64,000 nt of DNA from JAFDXJ01 sp039811225 (GTDB lineage Bacteria > Bacteroidota > Bacteroidia > Chitinophagales > Chitinophagaceae): the NCBI GenBank assembly GCA_039811225.1, contig JBDHYG010000005.1:60118-124117 (forward strand). Direction: 5' to 3'. The notes below the pieces were generated by a model, which saw only the letters and a program-made list of their open reading frames with translations, was not told where the DNA came from and made no database searches. Made by a program: the position numbers and the translations under genes. Below, in pieces: positions 1-8,920 of the stretch. Position 1 is the first letter of the stretch; each line of letters starts with the position of its first letter.

Positions 1-1
1 T

Positions 2-109
2 TTGGAATATATGGCCGACCTGAAATATATCGTTACAAGAAACCTGAGTATCCGCACACATTATGACAGCGATATGGGATTTGGTGCCGGTGTCGTATTA
101 AATTATTGA
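2..109 (+). CDS. C-terminal end of a possible outer-membrane protein (partial)
   Basis: An open frame enters from the left edge and stops at 107-109. It codes for about 35 residues with alternating polar and hydrophobic positions, ending in GAGVVLNY. This pattern resembles the last strands of an outer-membrane beta-barrel, where an aromatic C-terminal residue is common. The start and most of the protein lie outside the window, so the family cannot be named. A chance open frame is possible but unlikely given the composition. Confidence 0.4.
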   Translation: MEYMADLKYIVTRNLSIRTHYDSDMGFGAGVVLNY

Positions 110-206
110 GTTATAAAAAACAGGCATTGTAAAATCCTTTTAATTCTTACCACCGCTTCTTCCGTTTATTTAATATTTTCTTTACCTTACTGTTTAAATT
201 GTTGAT

Positions 207-866
207 GTGGGAAGAACAATAGCGATTGGAGATATTCATGGCTGTAATAAACCATTTCGAAAATTACTCTTTGAAGAATTAGCCATCACGCGGGAAGATG
301 CCATTTATGTGTTAGGTGATTATATTGACCGTGGGCCTGATAGCAAAGGTGTAATCGATACCCTGCTTGCATTGCGGGCCGATGGCTACCAGCTTCATAC
401 ATTACGGGGCAACCACGAAGAAATGTTGATGGCATCGGTATTTGGCAAAGAGAATTATGCAATGTGGTTGAATAACGGTGGCCGTGCAACACTGCAAAGT
501 TTTAACATAAAATCCTTTTTAGAATTACCGCCTGCTTACCTCGACTTTTTCCGGGACACAAAATACTTCATTCAGCAGGAGGCCTTTATTTTTGTTCATG
601 CCGGCCTGAATTTTACGACACCGGATATTTTCCAGGATAAAGCGGCAATGCTTTGGATCCGTGATTTTCATCCGCAACAAAACCGTTTAGGAAAAATGAC
701 CTTAGTGCATGGCCATACACCTAAACCGTTACACTATATTTTAGCACAACAGGGAAACTGTATCAATATCGATGCAGGCTGCGTGTATAGTGATATCCCG
801 GGGATGGGTCATCTCGTGGCCCTGCTGCTGCCCGAAAGGAAATTTATAACAGTGCCCAACAAATAA
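207..866 (+). CDS. PPP-family metallophosphoesterase (serine/threonine phosphatase-like)
   Basis: This 219-residue protein carries the PPP-family metal-binding motifs in order: GDIHG (residues 8-12), GDYIDRG (37-43) and GNHE (68-71), followed by VHAG and HGHTPK in the C-terminal half. These residues bind two metal ions and the phosphate. The length matches small bacterial phosphatases of the PrpA/PphA type and ApaH-like enzymes. It has no signal peptide, so it should act in the cytoplasm on phosphoproteins or dinucleoside polyphosphates; the sequence does not decide which. The start is GTG at 207, because the overlapping ATG at 205 is out of frame and stops at once. It stands alone on the plus strand. 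Confidence 0.87.
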   Translation: MGRTIAIGDIHGCNKPFRKLLFEELAITREDAIYVLGDYIDRGPDSKGVIDTLLALRADGYQLHTLRGNHEEMLMASVFGKENYAMWLNNGGRATLQSFNIKSFLELPPAYLDFFRDTKYFIQQEAFIFVHAGLNFTTPDIFQDKAAMLWIRDFHPQQNRLGKMTLVHGHTPKPLHYILAQQGNCINIDAGCVYSDIPGMGHLVALLLPERKFITVPNK

Positions 867-949
867 AACGCTTTGTATGTTCAGGAGAATTTCTATCAAC
901 GAATTTCCCCGAAGTCCTTATTTTCGTGAAAATGGTTATTGCCTAAATT

Positions 950-1741
950 ATGGAAGTACATCATCATACGGAATCGGTGCATGAAGCCAAAACCTTCAAA
1001 GATTATTTCCTGGAATTCCTCATGATTTTTTTAGCCGTGTCATTAGGTTTCCTCGCAGAGAGTTTACGGGAATCCATTTACGATCATCAATCGGAAAAAG
1101 AATATATCATTGAATTGAAGAAAAATTTAGTTTCAGATACGGTTAATCTGAATACCTGGATCCCGGCCCTCTATGCGCGGATGGATGATTTCGATACGCT
1201 CATGCATTTATTGCAAACCCCCGGCCCCACTACCCGCGGTGGTGATATGTATTACCTGGCCCGCATCGCCACACGTGTCGGCAGCTTTGAACCCAATGAC
1301 AATACCATCCTGGAACTGAAGAATTCCGGGAATTTCCGGCTGATACGCAAACAAAATGTCATTGACGGTTTGATGAATTATGAAAAACTAAAAGAACAAT
1401 ATGTAGATCTCTACAATTTACAATTAAGAGAAAATGACCGTGCCTATCCCCTGATCGGGAGTTTATTTGATGCACGGGTTTTTGATAAAATGTTGGTAAC
1501 ACAGGACACGACTCCATTTAATGAAAAAGCATATGCCATGGGTTCTAAAAATTATTTAAAGAAAGTCCCGGGCAATCCTCAACTACGCAATCATGACCCG
1601 GAAAAAATAAACCTGCTGATCTATTATTTGCACCAGCGTAAAGCCAGTTTCTTTGGGGAGATCCGTTTTATGAAAGCGCAAAAAATTCAGGTGGCAAATT
1701 TGATTACCCTTTTAAATAAAGAATACCATCTCAGTGATTAA
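950..1741 (+). CDS. conserved single-pass membrane protein of unknown function
   Basis: This 263-residue protein has a His-rich N-terminus, a hydrophobic helix at about residues 20-40 (LEFLMIFLAVSLGFLAESL) and a long, mostly helical and charged remainder. Proteins opening with the same EVHHH...FLMIFLAVSLGF pattern are, from memory, widespread hypothetical proteins in Bacteroidota. No catalytic motif is visible. One membrane anchor with the bulk on one side fits a scaffold or sensor role, but that is speculation. It follows the phosphatase gene by 83 bases and converges on the GNAT-like gene on the other strand. Confidence 0.7.
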   Translation: MEVHHHTESVHEAKTFKDYFLEFLMIFLAVSLGFLAESLRESIYDHQSEKEYIIELKKNLVSDTVNLNTWIPALYARMDDFDTLMHLLQTPGPTTRGGDMYYLARIATRVGSFEPNDNTILELKNSGNFRLIRKQNVIDGLMNYEKLKEQYVDLYNLQLRENDRAYPLIGSLFDARVFDKMLVTQDTTPFNEKAYAMGSKNYLKKVPGNPQLRNHDPEKINLLIYYLHQRKASFFGEIRFMKAQKIQVANLITLLNKEYHLSD

Positions 1742-1761
1742 TGGTTTATAGTATTGTAAGC

Positions 1762-2670
1762 TTACTTCTTGAACAGCCGGATAGGCCAGGGTAAACAGTT
1801 GTACAACCAATGGCCATAGGGTTCATTCACTGCACCGAAATTTTCATAAAAATTTTTAATACCGGGTATATCAGAGCCCTCAAAATCAAGCAGCAGGCTG
1901 CTTCCCGAGAACTCCTGTATCACGGCATCTACCAGGAAATGATTGGCTGCTATTTTCCGGCCTTCAGCCGGTGTACTATTCATCATATTATACAACCGGT
2001 TTGCATCCTGCAATAATAAAATGATGGCCTGTGTTTCCCCGGAAGCTGTGCATACTTCCCGGCAAATAATCTTTTGAGATTCCTGTAAAAAATCACATAA
2101 GGTTTTGAAACGATAAAAACTGGTGGATGACACATGCGGGGTACGTGCCCGGTATAAATCAAAAAATAAATCAATCGCTTTTTCTTTACTCGTCGGCTGG
2201 TAGGTCAGTGCATGATTAGCTGCTTTCCGCAGGTTTTGCAACAGGTCGGTTTTATAGTTTTTTTTAATATCCGGGTAAGGAGTAGAAAGATCCAGTACAA
2301 AATTATTTTGCCATTGACAATCCCTTCCAGGTAAGCCATTCGATGAATGAAATGCATAATCCCCATAACGGCAAAAAGACTGTAATGAATGGACAAACAT
2401 TTGCAACAATGCCTCATCCCATTCACCAAACAAGCCCAGTTGCTGCACAAACGGGACCTGGTATGCATACCGGATGCCCCATTTTTTCCGCCAGGGAACC
2501 GGCATGACTGCAGTATAATCACTGAAGATGATACCATGCCACTGATCGGCCAAATGATGGAGATAAAATGATTTGGCATAAATACAATCAGCGGAACTCT
2601 GCGCTATGCACTCATCCCAGCGGGCATTGTCAATTTGGGCAGCAGGTATGATTTGCAGTTCGGGTGACAT
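1762..2670 (-). CDS. GNAT/FemAB-like acyltransferase family protein
   Basis: This 302-residue soluble protein has the layout of FemAB/GNAT-like proteins common in Bacteroidota. An N-terminal half contains a PVPWRKKWGIRYAYQ stretch, and the C-terminal half has conserved segments (LYRARTPHVSSTSFYRF, NHFLVDAVIQEF, LLDFEGSDIPGIKNFYENFG). The LDFEGS...FYENFGA segment resembles the acyl-CoA-binding end of GNAT folds. The substrate is unknown; an aminoacyl or acyl transfer in envelope metabolism is one possibility. It lies 46 bases downstream of the Gfo/Idh/MocA gene on the same strand and may be co-transcribed with it. Confidence 0.65.
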   Translation of the reverse strand: MSPELQIIPAAQIDNARWDECIAQSSADCIYAKSFYLHHLADQWHGIIFSDYTAVMPVPWRKKWGIRYAYQVPFVQQLGLFGEWDEALLQMFVHSLQSFCRYGDYAFHSSNGLPGRDCQWQNNFVLDLSTPYPDIKKNYKTDLLQNLRKAANHALTYQPTSKEKAIDLFFDLYRARTPHVSSTSFYRFKTLCDFLQESQKIICREVCTASGETQAIILLLQDANRLYNMMNSTPAEGRKIAANHFLVDAVIQEFSGSSLLLDFEGSDIPGIKNFYENFGAVNEPYGHWLYNCLPWPIRLFKK

Positions 2671-2716
2671 ACATTTTCAGGTTGAAGGAAAGTTGCCTCC
2701 TGTTCTATTTTTTCTA

Positions 2717-3694
2717 CTACATTTTCAGGTGTGCCTGGCTGATTTTTTGTAAAATCAAATGGGCCACTTCCATCGCCAGTAAGCCATCTATTTCCGTTAC
2801 GGCAGTGGGTTTATTCATTTCTATTGCTTCCACAAATGCGTGCAACTCTTCAAAGATGGCATTCACCGGGTGCGTTGCCGGATTGGCAATGACTATGGTC
2901 TTTTTCCCATGCGGTGTTTCCAGGTCAAAAGAAAAATCATTCTCTGTATCTCCTTCTTCTTTGAGCCGGATGATCTCGGTTTTTTTCTCCAGGAAATCAA
3001 TACCGATATATGCATCTTTTTGAAACAAACGCATCTTCCGCATTTTTTTCATACTTATGCGGCTGCTGGTCAAATTAGCTACACAACCATTATTAAATTC
3101 AATCCGCACATTCGCAATATCCGGTGTATCGGTCATCACAGCCACTCCACTGGCATATACATTTTTCACATCACTTTTCACCAGGCTCAACACGATATCA
3201 ATATCATGGATCATCAGGTCGAGGATCACGCTCACTTCGGTACCGCGGGGATTGAATTGTGCCAGGCGATGCACTTCTATAAACATCGGGTTCAGTGAAG
3301 TCTCTTTCAATGCCAGGTAAGCCGGGTTAAATCTTTCTACATGGCCCACCTGTATTTTTATACCCGCCTCTTTGGCCATCTTTACGATCTGCCTGGCTTC
3401 CTCCATGGTATTGGCCAATGGCTTCTCCACGAACACATGCCGGCCTTTTCGAATGGCCATTTCTACCAATTCAAAATGCTTATCCGTCGGGGCCACAATA
3501 TCTGCAGCATCCACCTGGTCCATTAATTCTTCTGCAGATAAAAAACGGCGCAACCCGTATTGTGCTTCTATTTGCTCCGCTGTATCCGCATGAGGATCAT
3601 AGAAACCAACTAACTCGGCTGTTGCAATTTCTTTCCAATTATTAAGATGAAATTTTCCTAAATGGCCTACTCCAAAAACACCAATTCGGATCAT
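2717..3694 (-). CDS. Gfo/Idh/MocA family NAD(P)-dependent oxidoreductase
   Basis: This 325-residue protein begins with a Rossmann fold (GVFGVGHLGKFH near the N-terminus) and has the EKPLA motif near residue 95, whose Lys is a catalytic-site residue in this family. The C-terminal half is the usual substrate-binding alpha/beta domain. Members oxidise or reduce sugar-like substrates with NAD(P). The substrate cannot be inferred here, because no sugar-pathway genes are adjacent. A CAAAGGTA at 3714-3721 reads TACCTTTG on the minus strand and may be its -7 promoter element, about 20 bases before the start codon. Confidence 0.85.
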   Translation of the reverse strand: MIRIGVFGVGHLGKFHLNNWKEIATAELVGFYDPHADTAEQIEAQYGLRRFLSAEELMDQVDAADIVAPTDKHFELVEMAIRKGRHVFVEKPLANTMEEARQIVKMAKEAGIKIQVGHVERFNPAYLALKETSLNPMFIEVHRLAQFNPRGTEVSVILDLMIHDIDIVLSLVKSDVKNVYASGVAVMTDTPDIANVRIEFNNGCVANLTSSRISMKKMRKMRLFQKDAYIGIDFLEKKTEIIRLKEEGDTENDFSFDLETPHGKKTIVIANPATHPVNAIFEELHAFVEAIEMNKPTAVTEIDGLLAMEVAHLILQKISQAHLKM

Positions 3695-3906
3695 GTTAAT
3701 TTATTAATGTCCGCAAAGGTAATTATTGTTACGGGATAAGTAGAAAGCGGTGGATAAACTGTGCCGGGCAGGTGTCGTAGAAATAAATCAGGTGGAAATA
3801 CTATATTTACGACAAGAACCTGCAGTTCCTTTTAAAAACGGAAAAACATTTTTTATAAAAGCTGCCAGGCAATTTTTTACCTGTGATAAATTTGACGAAC
3901 CAACTT

Positions 3907-4689
3907 ATGCTACGTAAAAACCAAAACCTGCGGCAGAGGTATCTCATTCCCGGCTGCCTGCTTTGTCTCTTGCTATGTCATTTTCCTGCCAGGGCGCAAA
4001 TTGTGGATATGGAAGTGGAACGTTTTCACCGGGATAGTACGGTATGGAGTGGTAGCCTTACCGGAAATATATCCTTGTCCAATTATGGCACGGAAGTGTT
4101 TTATATAAATGCCGGGGCACATGTGCAATATCAAAATACCAAAGACCTGTATTTGTTATTAGGTAATTACGGTTTTTTAAAAGGCAATGGCCAATCGTTT
4201 ATTGATAATGGTTTCCTGCATTTCAGGTATAATCATAAGCTCGGTAAAGTAGTGCGATGGGAAGCGTTCAGCCAATTGCAGCAAAATACCATTATTAATA
4301 TTCAATCCCGTTTCCTCTTGGGCACCGGCCCGCGTTTTAAGATCCTGGGGAAAAAGAATTGGCGCCTCTATGCGGCTGCCCTGCTTATGTATGAACGGGA
4401 TAAGGAGACAAACAATCCGCATGTACTGAATGAATTCCGCAACAGCAGTTATGTATCGTTTACATTTATACCTGCAGAAAAAACGGAGATTACCTCCACC
4501 ACCTATTATCAACCGTTGCTGAATAATTTCCGGGATTATCATCTCTATAATGTGCTGAATGTAAATATTGCCACCGGCAAAAAATTATCCGTGAATATTA
4601 AATGGACCTATCAATACGATGCCGTTCCGGCCGGCAATGCGCCAAAATATAATTACGATTTCAGCACGGGATTAGAATTAAAATTGTAA
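3907..4689 (+). CDS. DUF481-like outer-membrane protein
   Basis: The ATG at 3907 is preferred over an upstream GTG at 3883 because it gives a clean signal peptide (CLLCLLLCHFPARA, then QIVDME). The mature protein of about 230 residues alternates polar and hydrophobic residues (LYLLLGNYGFLKG, WRLYAAALLMYERD, TYYQPLLNNFRDY), as expected of a small beta-barrel. Length and pattern match the DUF481 'salt-induced outer membrane protein' family. Function in this family is poorly known. It is a single gene between divergent and convergent neighbours. Confidence 0.7.
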   Translation: MLRKNQNLRQRYLIPGCLLCLLLCHFPARAQIVDMEVERFHRDSTVWSGSLTGNISLSNYGTEVFYINAGAHVQYQNTKDLYLLLGNYGFLKGNGQSFIDNGFLHFRYNHKLGKVVRWEAFSQLQQNTIINIQSRFLLGTGPRFKILGKKNWRLYAAALLMYERDKETNNPHVLNEFRNSSYVSFTFIPAEKTEITSTTYYQPLLNNFRDYHLYNVLNVNIATGKKLSVNIKWTYQYDAVPAGNAPKYNYDFSTGLELKL

Positions 4690-4723
4690 AGCGATAATCC
4701 CCTATTTACCGGCTTTACTACGT

Positions 4724-5770
4724 TCATTTCGGTTGGCTATAGTGTCGCCATTTTTCTATCAATGCCTGCATATCTTCCGGCAGGGGCGCTTCAAAAAACA
4801 TAGCCTCCCCGGTACGTGGATGAATAAAACCCAGTGTCCGGGCATGCAGCGCACAACGTGGGCAAAGGGCAAAACAATTTTCAACAAATTGTTTATAGCG
4901 TGCATGCACCGTGCCTTTCAGGATTTTGTCCCCTCCATATTCCGCATCATTAAACAATGTGTGGCCAATATGTTTCATGTGAACGCGTATCTGGTGGGTG
5001 CGGCCGGTCTCCAGGGTACATTGCACCAGGCTTACATAGTTGAATTGCTCCAGTACCTGGTAATGGGTTATGGCCAGCTTACCCGTATCTTCATCCGGGG
5101 GAAAAGCATCAAACATTTTTCGGAAACGCGGGTGTCGTGCAATTTTGGTGGTAATGGTCCCGGAAGTTTCTTTAAAATCCCCCCAGGTAACTGCAAGGTA
5201 ATGACGTTGAATAGTGTGATTAAAAAATTGCCTGGCAAGATGTGCAGCCGCATCTCCTTTTTTTGCCACCACCAACAGGCCGGTAGTATTTTTATCAATG
5301 CGATGCACCAGGCCATAACGCGGCAGTACATCTTCATTCAGGTCGGGGTTTTGTTCTAAAAAATAACCGGCAATGCCATTTAATAACGTGCCGGTAAAAT
5401 TGCCCACTCCTGGGTGCACTACCATTCCGGCGGGTTTATTCAGCACCAACACATCGGCATCCTCATACACAATCCGCAGGGGAATATTTTCCGGTTCGAT
5501 TATTTCAGACCCTCCCGGTGTATAGCTTAATAAAAGAATCGTATCCCCGGGTTTTATTTTATAATTCGACTTTACTTTTTCCCCGTTAACGGTAAGGAAA
5601 CCATCTTCAATAGCATGCTGGATTTTATTGCGACTTATTTTCTGAAGTTGCAGTTGCATCCATTTATCAATGCGCATAGCTTCCTGGCCGGCCGGTACGG
5701 TTACCGATTTCCGCTCATACAAGGCTTCATTATTATCTGCCACTGATGGCTGCTCCTTTTCTACCGACAT
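4724..5770 (-). CDS. RluA-family 23S rRNA pseudouridine synthase (RluD-like)
   Basis: This enzyme isomerises uridine to pseudouridine in RNA. An N-terminal S4 RNA-binding domain (RIDKWMQLQLQKISRNKIQ ... GFLTVNGEKVKSNYKIKPGD) is followed by the catalytic domain, with LNKPAGMVVHPG and the motif HRIDKNTTG that holds the catalytic Asp. The C-terminal GRTHQIRVHM motif is also family-typical. The overall layout is that of RluD, which modifies helix 69 of 23S rRNA; RluC-type specificity is not excluded. The ATG at 5770 (MSVEKE) is preferred over 5791, but both are possible. It stands alone on the minus strand. Confidence 0.9.
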   Translation of the reverse strand: MSVEKEQPSVADNNEALYERKSVTVPAGQEAMRIDKWMQLQLQKISRNKIQHAIEDGFLTVNGEKVKSNYKIKPGDTILLLSYTPGGSEIIEPENIPLRIVYEDADVLVLNKPAGMVVHPGVGNFTGTLLNGIAGYFLEQNPDLNEDVLPRYGLVHRIDKNTTGLLVVAKKGDAAAHLARQFFNHTIQRHYLAVTWGDFKETSGTITTKIARHPRFRKMFDAFPPDEDTGKLAITHYQVLEQFNYVSLVQCTLETGRTHQIRVHMKHIGHTLFNDAEYGGDKILKGTVHARYKQFVENCFALCPRCALHARTLGFIHPRTGEAMFFEAPLPEDMQALIEKWRHYSQPK

Positions 5771-5954
5771 GTACCGCAAAAATAACTGCAAAATATTTCT
5801 TAGCGGGTATTATAACATATTGAATAAAAAATATCGTTTTGATGCCCCAAAACTGATTTAACTAATACTTCAAAATCTTGTACCACGATCAATGATATTT
5901 CACTTTACAAATTTTAATTTTGTCTTGAAATCTGGTTTATAAAAAATTTGTTGT

Positions 5955-6014
5955 TATTACATTCACGTAAACCTGGATGGTAAAAACAGTCATTTAAAAT
6001 TATTGAAGGAGTGA
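5955..6014 (+). pseudogene. orphan T9SS C-terminal tail, copy of the end of the 6250-8079 gene
   Basis: Read in frame, these bases encode 19 residues beginning YYIHVN and ending LKLLKE, then TGA. The same residues with one substitution (Leu for Gln) end the protein encoded at 6250-8079, where the matching DNA is at 8020-8079. Over 60 bases I count four differences, and weaker similarity continues about 20 bases past the stop codon. Nothing homologous is seen upstream of 5954, so this is a truncated 3' remnant of a sorting-domain gene. It sits in the 458-base gap between the pseudouridine synthase gene and the T9SS gene. Confidence 0.75.
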
Positions 6015-6084
6015 GCGGTGAAAAAATGGAATAATGGGAAACCGGTACATGGTTCAAAGAACCTGTTGCTATTTCCAGTTAAAG

Positions 6085-6213
6085 ATGAATGATTTATTAG
6101 GGAGTTTAAAAGGTACGGATAAGTTTGTCGAATGTGAAAATTACAGGCATAACTGTGATACACTTGCTAATAACAGCAATTGCACCCAAAATCAATCCTG
6201 CGGACCATTATAA
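6085..6213 (+). CDS. possible Cys-rich mini-protein (42 aa)
   Basis: An ATG-started frame encodes 42 residues with four cysteines (positions 17, 24, 33 and 39), a polar Asn/Thr/Ser-rich C-terminal half and a CGPL end. There is no signal peptide or Gly-Gly leader, and no peptide-modifying enzyme is nearby. An open frame of this length can arise by chance in such a gap; the cysteine content is the only reason to list it. It lies between the orphan T9SS tail and the T9SS cargo gene. The rest of the gap (5771-5954 and 6030-6084) shows nothing I recognise. Confidence 0.22.
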   Translation: MNDLLGSLKGTDKFVECENYRHNCDTLANNSNCTQNQSCGPL

Positions 6214-6249
6214 AAATAATTTTCTTCAATATATCTAAAGCAAAAAAAA

Positions 6250-8079
6250 ATGAAACAATTAATTTACCGGATAGTTTTCATAGTAGGGAGTATAAGTTTA
6301 CTGTTTCCACAAAATGGCTATACACAACCCGGATACCTTGATCTCACTTTCAACGGTACCGGAATGATATCTTCCGTGAACCCAGCCGGATGCAACACAA
6401 CAACAGTACAACAGGATAAAAAAGTAATTACTGCCGGCCTTTTCGGCAATCCTCTAATGGAAAGATATAATGAAGATGGATCATTAGATGAATCTTTTGG
6501 TGTAATGGGTCATTTGGTACTTCAATATGGACAGGTACTTGGCGATCCCAAAGCAATAGCGGAAACAACCAATCATCGGATTCTTTTTGCAAGCTGGTAT
6601 TTACCGGTATCTCCTGAAAATTTTGATATCATACTGATGGCTCTTAAACCAGATGGCAGCCTTGATAGTACTTTTGGTAACGGCATTACAAAAAATGGAG
6701 TAGCCACGCTGGATATTAAAAGTAATGATCGTACCAATGCCATGGTAATACAACCGGATGGGAAAATCCTGGTATCTGGTGAAACCAGTAATAACGATGC
6801 TGTTTCCTATTGGCCATTTGTGGCACGTTTTAATCCTGATGGAACACTGGATAGCAGTTTTGGGGAAAACGGGGTAGCGCTTTATACTTTCGACAAAGCA
6901 ATACTTGCGCCGGCTCTTGCTATTAATAATGATGGTAAAATATTTGTAGGTGGTACATACGGTTTATTTAATGCAACACCGTTATACTACGTTTTATGTT
7001 TTCAACCAGATGGGCAGATTGACAATAACTTTGGGGAAAACGGGCTTGCTACTTATCGATTTGGCCCCGATAAAGGAGAAGTTGATTGGGCCAATGAATT
7101 AAAGGCAATAGCCGTGCAACCGGATGGTAAAATTATCGGCGGTGGGCAGCAGGGTGATTACAATGATTTTATTTATGATATGGGGTTAGTCCGGTTCAAT
7201 ACCGATGGCAGCCTGGATGAAACCTATGGTGACAGTGGAGCAGTAACCATGTCCTATCCCGGGCATTTCTCCGTGATCAATACCCTGCTCATGCAACCGG
7301 ATGGTAAACTCATTGCAGGTGCAACAGCCCAGGATAATGTGGTGGGTACAGATCCTATGCTGCTACTACGTTTCCTTGACGATGGTACGCTGGACCCCTC
7401 ATTTGCCGTCAATGGTATGCAGGTAACTACCAACGGGAATTATTCCATTGCCTGTAAAGCCGGCTTCCTGGAGGAGGATGGGAAAATTATCATAGGCGGA
7501 TATTCTAATCAACGATTATTAACCGCCCGCTTCAATGGCGATAATGTACTCGCAACAAATTTCAAAGACCTGAAAGCCGTGCAGGAGCAAAATACCATCA
7601 CCCTTTCCTGGCAAACACTACATGAAAACAATACGGCCTCTTTCACCGTGCAGCGTAGTGGCAATGCAGCCAGCTTTACAGACCTGGCTACTGTACCCGC
7701 ACAGGGTGGTACCGGCGCTCATGTGTACAGCTATATCGATAACCACCCGCTCAGTGGTACCAATTACTACCGTATCCGCGAGAATGCCGGCAATGGCAGC
7801 CATAGCTTTAGCGCTATTGTAAAAATAGAAATGGAAACAGCCGGCAGCATTGGCCTCTATCCCAATCCTGCCCGCAAACTCGTTACCATTACCGGCCTGC
7901 GCAAAGACAACCCGGTACAAGTTCGTGTACGGGATATGCAGGGCCGGCTTGTCCTGCAAAAAGATTTTGCAGCAGGTAGTACCATTCAACTCGATCTGCA
8001 AACATTGGCACCAGGTGCTTATTACATCCACGTAAACCAGGATGGCAAAAACAGTCATTTAAAATTATTGAAAGAGTGA
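6250..8079 (+). CDS. secreted delta-60 repeat protein with T9SS type A sorting domain
   Basis: This 609-residue exported protein has a signal peptide (about residues 1-25, ending NGYTQ). It is followed by at least six delta-60 type repeats over about residues 60-420, each with PDGxxDxxFGxxG and VQPDGKI-like strands, which form a beta-propeller-like array. Next come an Fn3-like segment (about 430-520) and a C-terminal sorting domain (about 530-609, LYPNPA ... MQGRLV ... LAPGAYYIHV). Such tails direct proteins through the type IX system to the cell surface or medium. No catalytic residues are seen, so binding or adhesion is the likely role. No Shine-Dalgarno sequence precedes the ATG, only an A-rich tract. 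Its 3' end is duplicated upstream at 5955-6014. Confidence 0.88.
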   Translation: MKQLIYRIVFIVGSISLLFPQNGYTQPGYLDLTFNGTGMISSVNPAGCNTTTVQQDKKVITAGLFGNPLMERYNEDGSLDESFGVMGHLVLQYGQVLGDPKAIAETTNHRILFASWYLPVSPENFDIILMALKPDGSLDSTFGNGITKNGVATLDIKSNDRTNAMVIQPDGKILVSGETSNNDAVSYWPFVARFNPDGTLDSSFGENGVALYTFDKAILAPALAINNDGKIFVGGTYGLFNATPLYYVLCFQPDGQIDNNFGENGLATYRFGPDKGEVDWANELKAIAVQPDGKIIGGGQQGDYNDFIYDMGLVRFNTDGSLDETYGDSGAVTMSYPGHFSVINTLLMQPDGKLIAGATAQDNVVGTDPMLLLRFLDDGTLDPSFAVNGMQVTTNGNYSIACKAGFLEEDGKIIIGGYSNQRLLTARFNGDNVLATNFKDLKAVQEQNTITLSWQTLHENNTASFTVQRSGNAASFTDLATVPAQGGTGAHVYSYIDNHPLSGTNYYRIRENAGNGSHSFSAIVKIEMETAGSIGLYPNPARKLVTITGLRKDNPVQVRVRDMQGRLVLQKDFAAGSTIQLDLQTLAPGAYYIHVNQDGKNSHLKLLKE

Positions 8080-8173
8080 GCGGGGAAAAAGATGAAATAA
8101 AAAATCGTTGCCGTTGTGTAATCCAATATCTCATTACCCTATTTATACAGGATAAATAAAACGGCAATTAATT

Positions 8174-8181
8174 TATCTTTG
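8174..8181 (+). promoter_or_regulatory. -7 promoter element TATCTTTG for lipB
   Basis: TATCTTTG fits the Bacteroidota -7 consensus TAnnTTTG. Only six bases separate it from the ATG at 8188, so the transcript would be leaderless or nearly so. No good TTTG is found 19 bases upstream. This placement also argues against the upstream TTG at 8179 as the start codon. Confidence 0.5.
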
Positions 8182-8187
8182 CGAGCC

Positions 8188-8895
8188 ATGAAAAAAACAA
8201 TCTGTTTTGCAGATCTTGGTTTGAAACCTTACCAGGAAGTATGGGATTTGCAGGAGACATTATTGCAACAGGTCATCCGTAACAAAACGGAAAATAAAGA
8301 AGAAGCCGGTTATTTACTCTTTACCGAGCATCCGCCGGTTTATACATTGGGCCGCAATGGCAATGCCCTGCATGTGTTAATCGGTGATGATGTACGCACG
8401 AAAATGGGCATTGACTATGTGCATACCAACCGCGGCGGCGATATCACTTTTCATGGCCCCGGCCAGTTAGTGGCCTATCCTATTTTGGACCTTGCACAAT
8501 TCAAAACCGATATAAGCTGGTACCTGAACAGCCTGGAAGAAGTCGTGATTCGTTTATTACGTGATTATGGCTTGTCTGGTGATCGCAGTAAAGGCGAAAC
8601 CGGTGTTTGGCTGGAGCCGGCAGTTCTTACAAAAGCCCGGAAGATTTGTGCGATGGGTATTCGCAGCAGCCGCTGGGTAACGATGCATGGACTTGCCCTG
8701 AATGTAATCAACAGTTTGCATTACTTTGATTTTATTATTCCCTGTGGTATCCAACATAAAAAAGTAACCTCGCTCCAAAAAGAATTAAACAGGGACGTAT
8801 CCATAGAAGAGGTAAAAGAAAAAATGCAGTTTTATTTTGAACAGGTTTTCAATGTCCGTTTAGAAAGAGAAGACAGGATACCGGCAATCGGGTAG
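8188..8895 (+). CDS. lipB: lipoyl(octanoyl) transferase LipB
   Basis: LipB moves the octanoyl group from acyl carrier protein to the lipoyl domains of enzymes such as pyruvate dehydrogenase, the first step of lipoate synthesis. The 235-residue protein shows the family motifs GGDITFHGPGQLVAYPI, then KICAMGIRSSRWVTMHG (with the active-site Lys) and PCGIQHKKVTSL (with the catalytic Cys). Length and order are normal. The start at ATG 8188 (MKKTICF) fits both the family N-terminus and the promoter element just upstream. LipA is not in the window. Confidence 0.95.
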   Translation: MKKTICFADLGLKPYQEVWDLQETLLQQVIRNKTENKEEAGYLLFTEHPPVYTLGRNGNALHVLIGDDVRTKMGIDYVHTNRGGDITFHGPGQLVAYPILDLAQFKTDISWYLNSLEEVVIRLLRDYGLSGDRSKGETGVWLEPAVLTKARKICAMGIRSSRWVTMHGLALNVINSLHYFDFIIPCGIQHKKVTSLQKELNRDVSIEEVKEKMQFYFEQVFNVRLEREDRIPAIG

Positions 8896-8920
8896 AACGG
8901 CCAGGCATACGACTATCTGC

